Of a DNA stretch of 64,000 nt, positions 27,996-36,249 are shown in pieces. The position numbers and the translations under genes are program-made. The notes under the pieces are model-generated. The model was given only the letters and a program-made list of their open reading frames with translations, was not told the DNA's origin and did no database searches. The number at the start of each line of letters is the position of its first letter. Position 1 is the first letter of the stretch. Origin of the DNA: Desulfoferrobacter suflitae (GTDB lineage: Bacteria > Desulfobacterota > Syntrophobacteria > Syntrophobacterales > Syntrophobacteraceae); NCBI RefSeq assembly GCF_022603395.1, contig NZ_JAIBKA010000010.1, positions 124,001 through 188,000 of the forward strand, written 5' to 3'.

Positions 27996-28871
27996 TCAGA
28001 AGCGCTGAACCGCTTTGGCGCCAAGGATTCCCGTCGGACGTACATAAAGGATCAGGAGCAGCAGAATGAACGCGATGGCATCCCTTAGACTGGAGGAGAC
28101 AAAACCTACGCCAAAAGCTTCCAGGATACCCAGCAGCAGCCCACCCACAATGGATCCCCAGGAGCTCCCCAGACCACCGAGCATGGCGGCACAAAACCCT
28201 TTGAGTCCCAGCATTGTGCCCATGTCGTAGCTGCTCATGGTGATGGGAGCAATCAATATGCCACCAACACCTCCCATGGCAGAGCTCAGGGCAAAAGCAA
28301 GCAGCACCATGCGCTCGCTGGGGATGCCCAGAAGCGAAGCGGCTCTCTTGCTGATGGCACACGCCTGCATGGCCTTGCCCGTCAAAGTTTTTTTGTAGAA
28401 GAATTGCAGGCCAAGCACAATCAGCAGAAGGCTTCCCAGTATCCACAACGTCTGGGGCAGCAAAGTGGCGCCGGCCAGCTCGAAGGAGGAGAGCCTGGAG
28501 AACGACGGAGCACTGTGAGCATCCTTTCCCCACTGCAGCATGCCCACCCCTCTGAGCAGGATCGAGGCGCCGACGGTTATGATGATCAACACGATGGGAT
28601 GCGGTTTACGTACGCTGCGGATTGCCAACCGCTCGAGCACCAGTCCCACCAGTGAGACTCCTGCAACTGTGGCAACAAAGGCTACGGGGAGAGGCAGCTC
28701 GAGCCCGCGCCAGAAGGTGATCAGCCCTAAAGCTCCGAGCATGACAAACTCGCCCTGGGCAAAGTTGATCAAACCCGTAGCATTGTAGAGCATGCTGAAT
28801 CCAAGGGCGATTATTGCGTAAATGGCACCGTTGGTTATTCCGGAGAAAAAATACTGAAGCAATTCCTGCAT
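27996..28871 (-). CDS. livH: Branched-chain amino acid type ABC transporter permease LivH
   Basis: Inner-membrane permease of 291 residues with about 8 helices. The family start GITNGAIYAIIALGFSMLYN and GLINFAQGEFVMLGAL are clear, as is the coupling loop TGKAMQACAISKRAASLLGI. It pairs with LivM. It lies 73 bases after livK on the same strand. Confidence 0.95.
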   Translation of the reverse strand: MQELLQYFFSGITNGAIYAIIALGFSMLYNATGLINFAQGEFVMLGALGLITFWRGLELPLPVAFVATVAGVSLVGLVLERLAIRSVRKPHPIVLIIITVGASILLRGVGMLQWGKDAHSAPSFSRLSSFELAGATLLPQTLWILGSLLLIVLGLQFFYKKTLTGKAMQACAISKRAASLLGIPSERMVLLAFALSSAMGGVGGILIAPITMSSYDMGTMLGLKGFCAAMLGGLGSSWGSIVGGLLLGILEAFGVGFVSSSLRDAIAFILLLLILYVRPTGILGAKAVQRF

Positions 28872-28944
28872 GATTATCGCGAGGCCGCAATCCGAAGGGA
28901 ACCAGGGCGAGCCCGCAAGTCAGCGCCGCCCAGGTTCTGGTTGA

Positions 28945-30105
28945 TTATTCGTCCAGGAGCTTCCACTGGCCATTTTCAATGTTGACCATCACAAAGGCAT
29001 CCGATCCCAATCCGTTATGATCCTCCGGTGTGAAATTGAATGTGCCCGTTACACCGGTAAAACCACTGACCTTTTCTATTCCCTCGCGAATTTTGTCGCG
29101 CTCTCCACCACTGCCCTCCAGGGCCCTGGCCAAGATATGCATGGCATCATAGGCATAACCGCCAAAACCGGAAACGGGCATGCTGTAAAGCTTTTCGAAC
29201 TGGTTGATATAGTCGAGCAACACCTGTTTCTGCGGATCACTGTCCGGCAATTGCTGTGCAATCAGGATCTTGCCGGTAGGCAGCAGGTTGCCGTTGGCCG
29301 CATCTCCGGCCAGTTCAATGAACTTGGGAGAGGCCACTCCATGGCTCTGGTACAAAGGAATGTCCAGCTTCATCTGCTGCACGTTTTTGGCCACAACGGC
29401 AGGACCGGGATTGGTTCCCCAGCAGATGATGGCGTTCGGTTCTACAGCGCGGATTTTAGTCAACTGGGCGGTCATGTCGGTATCCTTTCCGCCGAACGTT
29501 TCCGCCTGCACCACCTTGATGCCAAACTCGGGCGCCTGCTTAAGCAGCTGCTCCTTGCCGCTTTCTCCAAATGCATCCTCTACGGTCAGTATGCCGACGG
29601 TTTTGATGCCCTTGGACTGCATGTGAGTGTACACGGTCTTCACCGCCAACATGTCACTCTGAGCCGTCTTGAACACATAGGGCTTGACCGGCTCAGTGAT
29701 CTTGATACCCGCAGCGCAGCTTATCAGAGGAATTTGAGCTTTTTCGAAGATCGGTATGATAGCGAGTGTGGTGGGGGTCAGACTTGGTCCGATGACAGCC
29801 AGAACACCATCTTTGCTGATCAGCTTATTGGCCGCCAGAACGGCTTTGGTCGGATCACCCTCGGAATCATAGATGACCGCCTCCAATGGATGCCCGTCGA
29901 TGCCGCCGTTCTTGTTGATTTCATCAACGACCATTTCAAGGCTCTTCTTTTCAGGATCTCCCAGAAAGGATGCGCGCCCGGTGATGGAAAAAATTCCCCC
30001 GATCTTGTAAGTATCCTGGGACCAGCAGGCCGGCACAGAAATTCCACCAATGATCAGCGCCAGCACAACACAGGCTGTCAACAAAACAGATCTCCCGTAC
30101 CTCAT
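28945..30105 (-). CDS. livK: Periplasmic amino acid-binding protein LivK/J type
   Basis: Substrate-binding protein of the HAAT importer, 386 residues with a signal peptide (about 1-28, hydrophobic core TACVVLALIIGGI). The mature part is a periplasmic-binding type 1 fold (YKIGGIFSITGRASFLGDPE; LISKDGVLAVIGPS; GVASPKFIELAG; GFGGYAYDAMHILARALEG). The ATG has a strong aaaggaggacatt site upstream. It is separated from the ACT-domain gene by about 250 bases with no gene, but shares orientation with the whole cluster. Ligand specificity cannot be read from the sequence. Confidence 0.94.
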   Translation of the reverse strand: MRYGRSVLLTACVVLALIIGGISVPACWSQDTYKIGGIFSITGRASFLGDPEKKSLEMVVDEINKNGGIDGHPLEAVIYDSEGDPTKAVLAANKLISKDGVLAVIGPSLTPTTLAIIPIFEKAQIPLISCAAGIKITEPVKPYVFKTAQSDMLAVKTVYTHMQSKGIKTVGILTVEDAFGESGKEQLLKQAPEFGIKVVQAETFGGKDTDMTAQLTKIRAVEPNAIICWGTNPGPAVVAKNVQQMKLDIPLYQSHGVASPKFIELAGDAANGNLLPTGKILIAQQLPDSDPQKQVLLDYINQFEKLYSMPVSGFGGYAYDAMHILARALEGSGGERDKIREGIEKVSGFTGVTGTFNFTPEDHNGLGSDAFVMVNIENGQWKLLDE

Positions 30106-30354
30106 AATGTCCTCCTTTGCAATTTTCGATCAATTGTACGGCTGCGCACGCGGCCTTGTTCCCGCATATTCCTCCAGTCGTCTCACAGACAGTGCGACAC
30201 TTATGAGCCCGCTGCGGCAGGCCGCGCCGCTGTCATTCCCCTGAAATACCGCCACGGCGGCAGCAATCCAGAATGTTACAGAGTCTCCCGGCCCCCCATC
30301 GCCGGGTGACGGTTGCACCGAGTCTTTCAGGAGGTTCCCATGTAAACGCTGCCA

Positions 30355-30786
30355 TCAAATGGCATAGAGCTTTTCGGCTTCGATCACTGTGACGCCGTTG
30401 GCCTGCAGCACCTTCACGGCTTCGTCAAGGTTATCGAAACGGAAGATGATCACCGCATTACTGCCGCTTTGCTGAACAAACGCATACATGTATTCGACAT
30501 TCACATTGGCGTGGAAAAGACTGTCGAGGATTTTGTGCAACCCGCCGGGCCGGTCCTCTACCTCAACAGCCACCACATCTGTCTTGCCCACGGTGAATCC
30601 ATGCTGCTTCAGCGCTTCCTTGGCTTTGTTGTTGTCGTTAACGATGAGGCGCAAAATGCCAAAGTCCGAGGTATCCGCCAGGGACAACGCCCTTATGTTA
30701 ACGCCGGCCTCAGACAGAATTCGGGTCACCTCAGCCAGACGGCCCGCCTTGTTCTCAAGAAAGACTGAAATTTGCTCTACACGCAC
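30355..30786 (-). CDS. Tandem ACT-domain amino acid-binding protein
   Basis: A 143-residue protein made of two ACT domains (about 1-65 and 70-140): [20 protein letters not shown] and [20 protein letters not shown] each carry the conserved Gly of the ligand site. Stand-alone tandem ACT proteins of this kind usually sit beside phenylacetate-CoA ligase genes in anaerobes. ACT domains bind amino acids and control enzyme activity, so it may sense Phe/Tyr and regulate PaaK or the importer (inference). It starts 53 bases after paaK ends. Confidence 0.9.
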   Translation of the reverse strand: MRVEQISVFLENKAGRLAEVTRILSEAGVNIRALSLADTSDFGILRLIVNDNNKAKEALKQHGFTVGKTDVVAVEVEDRPGGLHKILDSLFHANVNVEYMYAFVQQSGSNAVIIFRFDNLDEAVKVLQANGVTVIEAEKLYAI

Positions 30787-30839
30787 TTTTAAGTCTCCTC
30801 TCCGGTCTCAAATAGTGTTTAAGGAAATGATTTTGGAAG

Positions 30840-32141
30840 CTACAGCTTACGATTGTCGATGACTCTCTGGGCTTTGCCCTCACTGCGGGCGATGGTCTTC
30901 GGCTCGACCAGCTTGACCTTGGCAGAGACCCCCAAGAATTCTTTGATGTTCTTGGCGATTTTCTTTTCCAGCTCCTGCAGTATCCTCACTTCGTCGGAGA
31001 ATGCGTGTTCACCCACTTCCACCATGACCGTCAGGCTGTCCAGGTTGCCCACTCGATCCACCATCAATTGATAATGAGGCTCCACTTCCTCGATTTCCAT
31101 CAAGACGCTTTCAATTTGTGAGGGGAAGACGTTGACACCGCGGATGATGAGCATGTCGTCCGTGCGACCGCTGATACGGTTCATGCGCACATGAGTTCGC
31201 CCGCAGATGCAGGGTTCCGGATTGAGGGCCGAAATATCCCTGGTGCGGTAGCGAATAACCGGAAATGCCTCTTTGGTGATGCTGGTGAACACGAGCTCTC
31301 CGGTTTCGCCGTACGGCAACACCTCTCCGGTTTCAGGGTTGATGATTTCAGGGATGAAGTGATCCTCAAAAACGTGCAGTCCTTTCTTGGCCTCCTGGCA
31401 TTCCACCGACACCCCCGGCCCCATCACCTCACTCAAGCCGTAGATATCCACCGCACTGAGATGAAGCTTGCGCTCTATTTCTTCGCGCATTCTTTCCGAC
31501 CATGGCTCGGCACCGAAAATGCCGGCGCGGAAACGCAGCTCCTTGAAATCGATCGCCGCTTCCTGGGCAACTTCGGCAAGATGAAGCGCATAGGAAGGAG
31601 TACAGGTGAGGATGGTCGGCCCAAAATCTTTCATGATCAGTACCTGCCGACGGGTATTGCCACCCGAAATGGGTATTACCGAAGCACCCAGACGCTCCGC
31701 CCCGTAGTGAATTCCCAGTCCTCCGGTAAACAGCCCATATCCGTAGGCGTTGTGTATGATATCGCCGCGCCCCGCCCCGCCTGCCGACAGCGCCCGGGCC
31801 ATGAGCTCAGACCACGAAGCAATGTCCCTTGCGGTATATCCCACCACGGTGGGCTGCCCGGTGGTTCCCGATGAAGCATGGATGCGCACGACGTTGTCCA
31901 TCGGCACCGCAAACATTCCGAACGGATAGTTGTCCCGCAGATCCTTTTTGGTTGTGAAGGGCAGTCGCTGCAGGTCATTGAGGGTCTTGACATCGGCCGG
32001 GGTGATTCCCGCCTCTTGAAATTTCCTGCGATAAAACGGCACCATCGCATAGGCCCTCTCCAACACGGTTTTCAGGCGGCGAAACTGAATCGCCTCGAGA
32101 GCTTCTCGCGGCAGTGTCTCAAATTCGATGTTATAGATCAT
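30840..32141 (-). CDS. paaK: Phenylacetate-CoA ligase
   Basis: Adenylate-forming enzyme that converts phenylacetate (or a related aryl acid) plus ATP and CoA to the CoA thioester. It is 433 residues, the usual PaaK length, with an intact ATP loop [52 protein letters not shown], and the C-terminal lysine motif [13 protein letters not shown]. First gene of the operon; its start is 41 bases after an intrinsic terminator preceded by a Phe/Tyr-rich leader peptide, so read-through should depend on aromatic amino acid supply. In some anaerobes this ligase plus an indolepyruvate-type ferredoxin oxidoreductase makes phenylalanine from phenylacetate. Confidence 0.93.
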   Translation of the reverse strand: MIYNIEFETLPREALEAIQFRRLKTVLERAYAMVPFYRRKFQEAGITPADVKTLNDLQRLPFTTKKDLRDNYPFGMFAVPMDNVVRIHASSGTTGQPTVVGYTARDIASWSELMARALSAGGAGRGDIIHNAYGYGLFTGGLGIHYGAERLGASVIPISGGNTRRQVLIMKDFGPTILTCTPSYALHLAEVAQEAAIDFKELRFRAGIFGAEPWSERMREEIERKLHLSAVDIYGLSEVMGPGVSVECQEAKKGLHVFEDHFIPEIINPETGEVLPYGETGELVFTSITKEAFPVIRYRTRDISALNPEPCICGRTHVRMNRISGRTDDMLIIRGVNVFPSQIESVLMEIEEVEPHYQLMVDRVGNLDSLTVMVEVGEHAFSDEVRILQELEKKIAKNIKEFLGVSAKVKLVEPKTIARSEGKAQRVIDNRKL

Positions 32142-32182
32142 CCTCGCACAATCCTCCCTTAGTTCAAACCTTCACTTTTGCC

Positions 32183-32212
32183 AAAAAAAAACCGTGAGTT
32201 TTTCACCCACGG
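32183..32212 (-). terminator. Intrinsic terminator (attenuator) ahead of paaK
   Basis: Read on the minus strand: stem ccgtgggt / actcacgg with one mismatch around a 5-base loop (32212-32192), followed by nine T residues (32191-32183). It sits between the leader peptide and the paaK start codon, on the paaK strand, so it would stop the operon transcript unless prevented. Confidence 0.85.
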
Positions 32213-32229
32213 CTCTTCAAACAATATCA

Positions 32230-32314
32230 CCACGGGCTTCGTCGTTGAGTCTACCCGTGGTTTTCTTCATTACCAGGTGCGGTACTGCCTACTTAGCACG
32301 CCCACAGGTAGACT
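32230..32314 (-). promoter_or_regulatory. Alternative RNA pairings of the paaK leader (antiterminator region)
   Basis: Three segments on the minus strand can pair in exclusive ways. Segment A (32314-32302, agtctacctgtgg) lies in the last codons of the leader peptide and pairs over 13 bases, with one G-U pair, with segment B (32260-32248, ccacgggtagact). Segment B also pairs over 7 bases with segment C (32237-32230, gcccgtgg), and its ccacgg matches the 5' arm of the terminator (ccgtgg). A ribosome stalled in the leader would change which pair forms, as in classic attenuation. Which state lets transcription through cannot be decided by eye. Confidence 0.7.
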
Positions 32315-32375
32315 TCCTAAAAAAGAAGCCCGAAAAATATCGAAAGCAGCTATAGCAGAAAGACCGTCCTTTCAC
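32289..32375 (-). CDS. Phe/Tyr-rich leader peptide of the paaK-ACT-liv operon
   Basis: A 28-codon open frame starting at GTG 32375, with gaggag 4 bases upstream, and ending at TAG 32291-32289. It encodes six Phe and two Tyr, all within codons 6-19 (order F.Y..F.YF..FFF), in a cysteine- and basic-rich peptide (starts MKGRSFCYSCFRYF). It lies about 22 bases after the predicted transcription start and about 80 bases before an intrinsic terminator. This is the layout of attenuation leader peptides such as those of pheA and pheST. It predicts that charged tRNA-Phe and tRNA-Tyr levels control the downstream operon. Too short for ordinary gene callers. Confidence 0.8.
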   Translation of the reverse strand: MKGRSFCYSCFRYFSGFFFRKSTCGRAK

Positions 32376-32404
32376 ATCACTCCTCACCAGCAACAGTGTG
32401 ATCT

Positions 32405-32433
32405 CTGTTAGCCAAAATGCTCTGCACTGTCAA
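32405..32433 (-). promoter_or_regulatory. Sigma-70-like promoter of the paaK leader
   Basis: Minus strand: a perfect -35 box TTGACA at 32433-32428, a 17-base spacer, and TAACAG at 32410-32405 as -10. Transcription would start near 32398, about 22 bases before the leader peptide start codon. It lies between the TPR gene and the attenuator. Confidence 0.75.
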
Positions 32434-32495
32434 GGGAAAACTATGGAAAACAATAATAATTTTATGCAACACCCATGATTTCCGTGGAGTGCCGG

Positions 32496-33260
32496 TCAGC
32501 TGTCTCGTCCCTCTTTCGAAGGAGCCTGAGGGGCTTCCTTGTGTGATTCACTCGAGGCGGGAGCAGCTTTGAGCTTTGCCATTTCCAGGTCTTGCTGCAC
32601 CCGATGAGCGCTGGGATAAGAACCCTCTGCTTTCAACGCAGCCTCATACTGTTCGACCGCTTTGGCATAATCCTTCTTGACGGTATAGAGTCTTGCCAGG
32701 TGCCAACTCACCTCACGCTCGAAACCCTTCAGCCCGCTTCCGGCGAGACTCTTCCACTGCTCCATGGCCGCATCGATGTTACCCACCTGTTCATAGGTTA
32801 GAGCCAGATGATAGCGCACCAGAGGCCGCAATGAACTGGCTGGCGGGGTTTCCTTCAGCACCGCCTCGGCAGCCTTGACGGACTCATCGTAGCGTTTCAT
32901 GTGGAAATATGCCTGAGCCAGATCAAACTGGGCGTTCAAAGCCGGCTGTGTCCCTTGATGTTGCTCGCTAAATTTCTGCAACTCGGCCACCAGATGATCC
33001 CAGTTCTGGTAATCGGTGATGTCGTTGGTCGGCCATTCCTCTATTATTTTGAAATATTCCGCGCGCGCGCGCCGTTCGTTTGCCTCCCGATAGCTGTTGA
33101 CTCCCCACACAATCCCCATGATCAACAGTACCCCTGCGACTGCAGCGATGATCCAGTGCGGGTTTTCTCTGGCATAATCGGATGCACGCTGCGAAAAACT
33201 CAGGAGCTCCTCGCTGGCTTCAAAACGCTTTCTTGATCCTTTAATCTTCGTGAAACTCAA
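32496..33260 (-). CDS. Membrane-anchored tetratricopeptide repeat protein
   Basis: A 254-residue protein with a short cytoplasmic N-terminus, one transmembrane helix (about 36-53, WIIAAVAGVLLIMGIVWG) and a periplasmic series of TPR-like repeats (about 95-230; for example AQFDLAQAYFHMKRYDESVK and WHLARLYTVKKDYAKAVEQY). The topology matches the YfgM/TPR_21 group, whose E. coli member works with the Sec translocon and periplasmic chaperones; whether that role applies here is unknown. The start is TTG with gaggtg 4 bases upstream. Its C-terminal tail is rich in Ala, Pro and Ser. Confidence 0.8.
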   Translation of the reverse strand: MSFTKIKGSRKRFEASEELLSFSQRASDYARENPHWIIAAVAGVLLIMGIVWGVNSYREANERRARAEYFKIIEEWPTNDITDYQNWDHLVAELQKFSEQHQGTQPALNAQFDLAQAYFHMKRYDESVKAAEAVLKETPPASSLRPLVRYHLALTYEQVGNIDAAMEQWKSLAGSGLKGFEREVSWHLARLYTVKKDYAKAVEQYEAALKAEGSYPSAHRVQQDLEMAKLKAAPASSESHKEAPQAPSKEGRDS

Positions 33261-33295
33261 ATATCACCTCGTCAAAACGTTGACATCGACCAGCC

Positions 33296-33778
33296 TCAAT
33301 CGCGCTGTTTGCGAGCCGATTCGATCCGGTCTTTGATTCTATTCATTTCTGCCTCGCTCGTCTGGCGGGTCAGGCTGCACTCTGCACTATCCAGGGCTTC
33401 AATGTGGCCTTCCTGGAACATCTTGATCCAGAAGGGAATGCTCTCTTCGTTGGCGTTCTTGACACGAATGATGCCCGGATCCTCCACATAGAGCTCTCCC
33501 TTAAAAATCCTTTTGAGATATCCCAGGGCTTCTCTGCCGCCACCTCGTCTTTTCGGCCCCATGACCTCCAAATAGTATAGCGTGATCTCCTTTGCGCCGT
33601 TTTCTGAAAGCGACAGGCTCAACTGCCCACGGAATGTCCCGGGTTTTTCAAACTGCAAGATCTCCATTGGGCCGAAGCCTTTCAAAATCGTCAGCAATTC
33701 CTTGACCGAAAGGTCACCATAGGCAGCGCTCCAGATGATGCCTTTCCACTCGATGTCCGCCAATTTTCCCAACCTCAT
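33296..33778 (-). CDS. Conserved-looking protein of unknown function
   Basis: A 160-residue soluble protein that I do not recognise. It has an N-terminal alpha/beta pattern (WKGIIWSAAYGDLSVKELL, then GTFRGQLSLSLSENGAKEIT) and a basic glycine loop (GPKRRGGGREALGYLKRIF); the C-terminal 30 residues are charged and helical. The frame is open upstream of ATG 33778 and looks coding (ENRILADIVTET), so the true start could be earlier. It overlaps the 3' end of the UGA-containing gene in another frame and precedes the TPR gene by 35 bases. Confidence 0.65.
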   Translation of the reverse strand: MRLGKLADIEWKGIIWSAAYGDLSVKELLTILKGFGPMEILQFEKPGTFRGQLSLSLSENGAKEITLYYLEVMGPKRRGGGREALGYLKRIFKGELYVEDPGIIRVKNANEESIPFWIKMFQEGHIEALDSAECSLTRQTSEAEMNRIKDRIESARKQRD

Positions 33779-34115
33779 TGTTTCTGTTACGATATCTGCC
33801 AGGATGCGGTTTTCTTGCGACGGGCTTTTTAGGCGCAGCAGTGGTTTTCAACTTGGCTCCCGCCTCCATGACTGCGCGGCGCAAATCCTCTTCCCAGGGA
33901 GGCGCCATCGAAACCACATCCACCATTTCCTGATTGTGTCTGATTTTGAAGGAGCTCAACGGAGGATTCTTGCGAGAGCAATCCTTGCTCTCGAAGAAAA
34001 CCACTCAGTAGCGCGCTCCCTTGCCGATTACTATCGGATATAGACCCAGTTGATCAATCTCGGGACAGAGTTCATATATTCTCGCCTTTAAACCATCCTT
34101 ATCCTGACCGCTCAT
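33714..34115 (-). CDS. Candidate selenoprotein: small protein with in-frame UGA and SECIS-like hairpin
   Basis: ATG 34115 has a good ribosome-binding site (agaggtg, 7 bases upstream). The frame runs 36 codons (from MSGQDKDGLKARIYELCPEI to IGKGARY), meets TGA at 34007-34005, then continues open in the same frame for 96 codons (VVFFESKDCSRKNPPLSSFK...). Eleven bases after the UGA begins a hairpin with a perfect 9-bp stem and a GGA loop (33993-33973), extendable by 5 pairs across one bulge; the loop G is 20-21 bases from the UGA. This matches the geometry of bacterial SECIS elements. The last about 30 codons look non-coding; a -1 shift at aaaaag would end the protein at 33787, just before the next ATG. 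A TGG-to-TGA mutation in a decaying gene is the main alternative. Confidence 0.45.
33973..33993 (-). promoter_or_regulatory. SECIS-like hairpin after in-frame UGA
   Basis: Minus-strand RNA: cgagagcaa - gga - ttgctctcg, nine perfect pairs closing a 3-base loop that begins with G. Outside it, ttctt can pair with aagaa with one bulged C. Bacterial SECIS elements need a stem-loop shortly after UGA with a G among the first loop bases; E. coli fdhF has its loop at a similar distance. Confidence 0.5.
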
Positions 34116-34185
34116 GTGGCTTCACCTCTTTGGACTGGTGGCTGCCTGTGAATTGACGACTCAGTAAAAACTACTCCGCATGGCG

Positions 34186-34704
34186 CTAAATCGACCGTTT
34201 TTCCAGCAATGCAGACTGTCGCAGAGCCTCGAACAAGACGATCCCCACGGCTGAAGAAAGATTCAAACTTCTGACTCGAGTCTTATCTACCGGGATCTGC
34301 AGAACCGTTTCCTGCTCACCGGCCAGCATCTGCGCAGGGAGTCCCCGGGTCTCGGAACCAAACACCAGGCAATCGCCCGGTTGAAAGGCAAAATCGAAAT
34401 AGGATCGTTGCGCATGGCTGGAAAAATAAACCCATCGGCTGTGCGCCAATTGTTCACGCACAGCCTCAAAGCTCGGATGAACCGTTAAATCAACATATGG
34501 CCAATAGTCCAGCCCCGCCCTCTTCAGATAGCGGTCAGTCAATTGAAAACCAAGAGGTTCGACAAGATGAAGGGGAACATGGGTCGCCGCACATGTTCTA
34601 GCAATATTTCCTGTGTTCTGAGGGATCTCAGGCTGAAACAATATCACCCTAAACTGGGGTTGATGAAGATATAGCTCCGTCTTTACCTTGTCACAGCTGC
34701 GCAT
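34186..34704 (-). CDS. trmL: tRNA (cytidine/uridine-34-2'-O)-methyltransferase
   Basis: SPOUT-class methyltransferase that modifies the wobble base of tRNA-Leu isoacceptors. It is 172 residues from ATG 34704, close to E. coli TrmL. Motifs are VILFQPEIPQNTGNIARTCA at the N-terminus and, in the knot, LVFGSETRGLP and LNLSSAVGIVLFEALRQ. The longer frame to 34749 overlaps the upstream gene, so the ATG 8 bases after that gene's stop was preferred. Confidence 0.94.
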   Translation of the reverse strand: MRSCDKVKTELYLHQPQFRVILFQPEIPQNTGNIARTCAATHVPLHLVEPLGFQLTDRYLKRAGLDYWPYVDLTVHPSFEAVREQLAHSRWVYFSSHAQRSYFDFAFQPGDCLVFGSETRGLPAQMLAGEQETVLQIPVDKTRVRSLNLSSAVGIVLFEALRQSALLEKRSI

Positions 34705-34711
34705 CCGCTGA

Positions 34712-35095
34712 TTATTTGCTGCGCACGGCTCGGACAAAGTGGTTGGCATAATTTTCTTCTACCAGATAGATGTCGCCGTAGTAAAAGTCGGCATAACAGG
34801 CGCGATGATGCTCCGCTGTGGTGGAGCTCCAGCAATTTCTTTGATTGCCGAATTGGGGTGCGACATAGAGTCCACTGTGGCGGTCTTCTTCGGGAAGAAT
34901 GATGGTCCGCAATTCATCCTTTGAAGGGTAGTGCCAGTCACCATAGCCTGCAAATTCCTTCTCATTGAGCTGATCAATGTAGGCAAAACCGTCTTTCCAA
35001 ACCATACGATCTTCAGATGCTGCGCGCTGCCACATCAGACCCGTCTCTCGGTCCAAGACGATGAGGTTTCCCTGCAACACGAAACGTTCGCTCAT
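34712..35095 (-). CDS. Lcl (DUF1566) domain protein
   Basis: A 127-residue protein made of one Lcl/DUF1566 domain: DRETGLMWQRAASEDRMVWK, FAGYGDWHYPSKDELRTI, NCWSSTTAEHHRACYADFYY and ANHFVRAVRS are the usual blocks. The domain family includes a collagen-binding protein in Legionella and many proteins of unknown role. No signal peptide is visible. The ATG has aaggag 5 bases upstream. First gene of the run that continues with trmL. Confidence 0.85.
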   Translation of the reverse strand: MSERFVLQGNLIVLDRETGLMWQRAASEDRMVWKDGFAYIDQLNEKEFAGYGDWHYPSKDELRTIILPEEDRHSGLYVAPQFGNQRNCWSSTTAEHHRACYADFYYGDIYLVEENYANHFVRAVRSK

Positions 35096-35411
35096 GACAT
35101 CTCCTTCACTTCAGACGACGATTACTGTGTGCTCGAACGGATTCAGAGGATCGGACGGAGGATTTTGGATGAACGATTTAACGTCCATATTGAAAGTGTT
35201 GAAAGGCCATCACGTCCGTTTCCGACAAGTTGAAATTTTTATCACAAAATATGCTCCAAACAAAAGCGAAAACGAATCGGTCCATGAATTTATCTTTTCC
35301 GCTTTCATCTTGACGAGTCGCAAGGCCTTAATCTACCATACCCCTTCCTGATGCGGCGAATTCAGAGCCGAAAGTTTGTGGAACCGGCAAGCACATCTGC
35401 GAGGAGGGAAG

Positions 35412-36215
35412 ATGCCTTCGTGTCACTGCCAGGGAATCGACATCTACTATGAAATCCAGGGCGCGGGACAGCCGCTCTTGTTTATCAGCGGCCTGAGTGG
35501 CGGAACCTGGTCATGGTATAAGCAAGTTCCTTTTTTTCAAAAACACTTCCAAACCATTGTGTTCGACAACCGAGGCGCCGGACGTTCCAGTATGCCCGCC
35601 GGCCCTTACTCCGTCCGGCAGTTGGCAAACGATGCCGCCTGTCTGCTGGATCACCTCGACAACAAAAAAATCTTTCTCGTGGGTCTCTCCATGGGAGGGA
35701 TGATCGCCCAGGAATTGGCTCTGCTGCAACCGGATCGAGTTGCAGCCATGGTTCTCGGTTGTACTCATTGCGGCGGCACTCTCCGTGTGGCGCCCTCCCC
35801 GCATGTGCTGGCAACCCTTATGAACAACGAGGGGCTGGATCAGGAGCAAATCATCGATAAAAACCTTCCCTTGTTTTTCAGCAACCGCTGCAGGGAGAAG
35901 CACCCGGAAGTGGTCGCGGCCTACCGCCAGGTGCAGCTGCAGGCGCCGCTTCAGCCCGAACACGCGTTTCACGCCCAGCTTCAGGCCATCGGCAACTTCG
36001 ACTGCTGCGACCGGCTGCCTCAAATCCGAATTCCCACACTGATCCTCACCGGCACCGAAGACGTCCTGGTACCCCGCCAAAACGCGCACCTGCTTGCCGA
36101 ACGTATCGCTGGCGCCCAATTGGTTGAATTTGCGGGGGCCGGCCACGCACTTCACGCAGAATGCGCCGATCAGTTGAATCAACTGAGCCTGGATTTTTTC
36201 AGCCAACACAGGTGA
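35412..36215 (+). CDS. Alpha/beta hydrolase
   Basis: A 267-residue hydrolase of the alpha/beta fold. The oxyanion region reads LLFISGLSGGTWSW, the nucleophile Ser is in VGLSMGGMIA, the acid in GTEDVLVP and the base in GAGHALHAEC, so the triad is complete. The layout resembles 3-oxoadipate enol-lactonase or haloperoxidase-type esterases, but the substrate cannot be told. The ATG at 35412 follows gaggaggga closely. It stands alone, convergent with the next hydrolase. Confidence 0.9.
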   Translation: MPSCHCQGIDIYYEIQGAGQPLLFISGLSGGTWSWYKQVPFFQKHFQTIVFDNRGAGRSSMPAGPYSVRQLANDAACLLDHLDNKKIFLVGLSMGGMIAQELALLQPDRVAAMVLGCTHCGGTLRVAPSPHVLATLMNNEGLDQEQIIDKNLPLFFSNRCREKHPEVVAAYRQVQLQAPLQPEHAFHAQLQAIGNFDCCDRLPQIRIPTLILTGTEDVLVPRQNAHLLAERIAGAQLVEFAGAGHALHAECADQLNQLSLDFFSQHR

Positions 36216-36249
36216 AGCGCCCGCAAGATTTGCGACCCCGCTCAACACC

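Noticed and set aside
29017-30309. A 430-codon open frame on the plus strand
   Set aside because: Antisense to livK, which has a signal peptide, a strong ribosome-binding site and family motifs.
32178-32411. A 77-codon plus-strand frame across the paaK leader
   Set aside because: It is the antisense of the terminator, alternative pairings and leader peptide, lacks a ribosome-binding site, and its lysine run is the reverse of the terminator U-tract.
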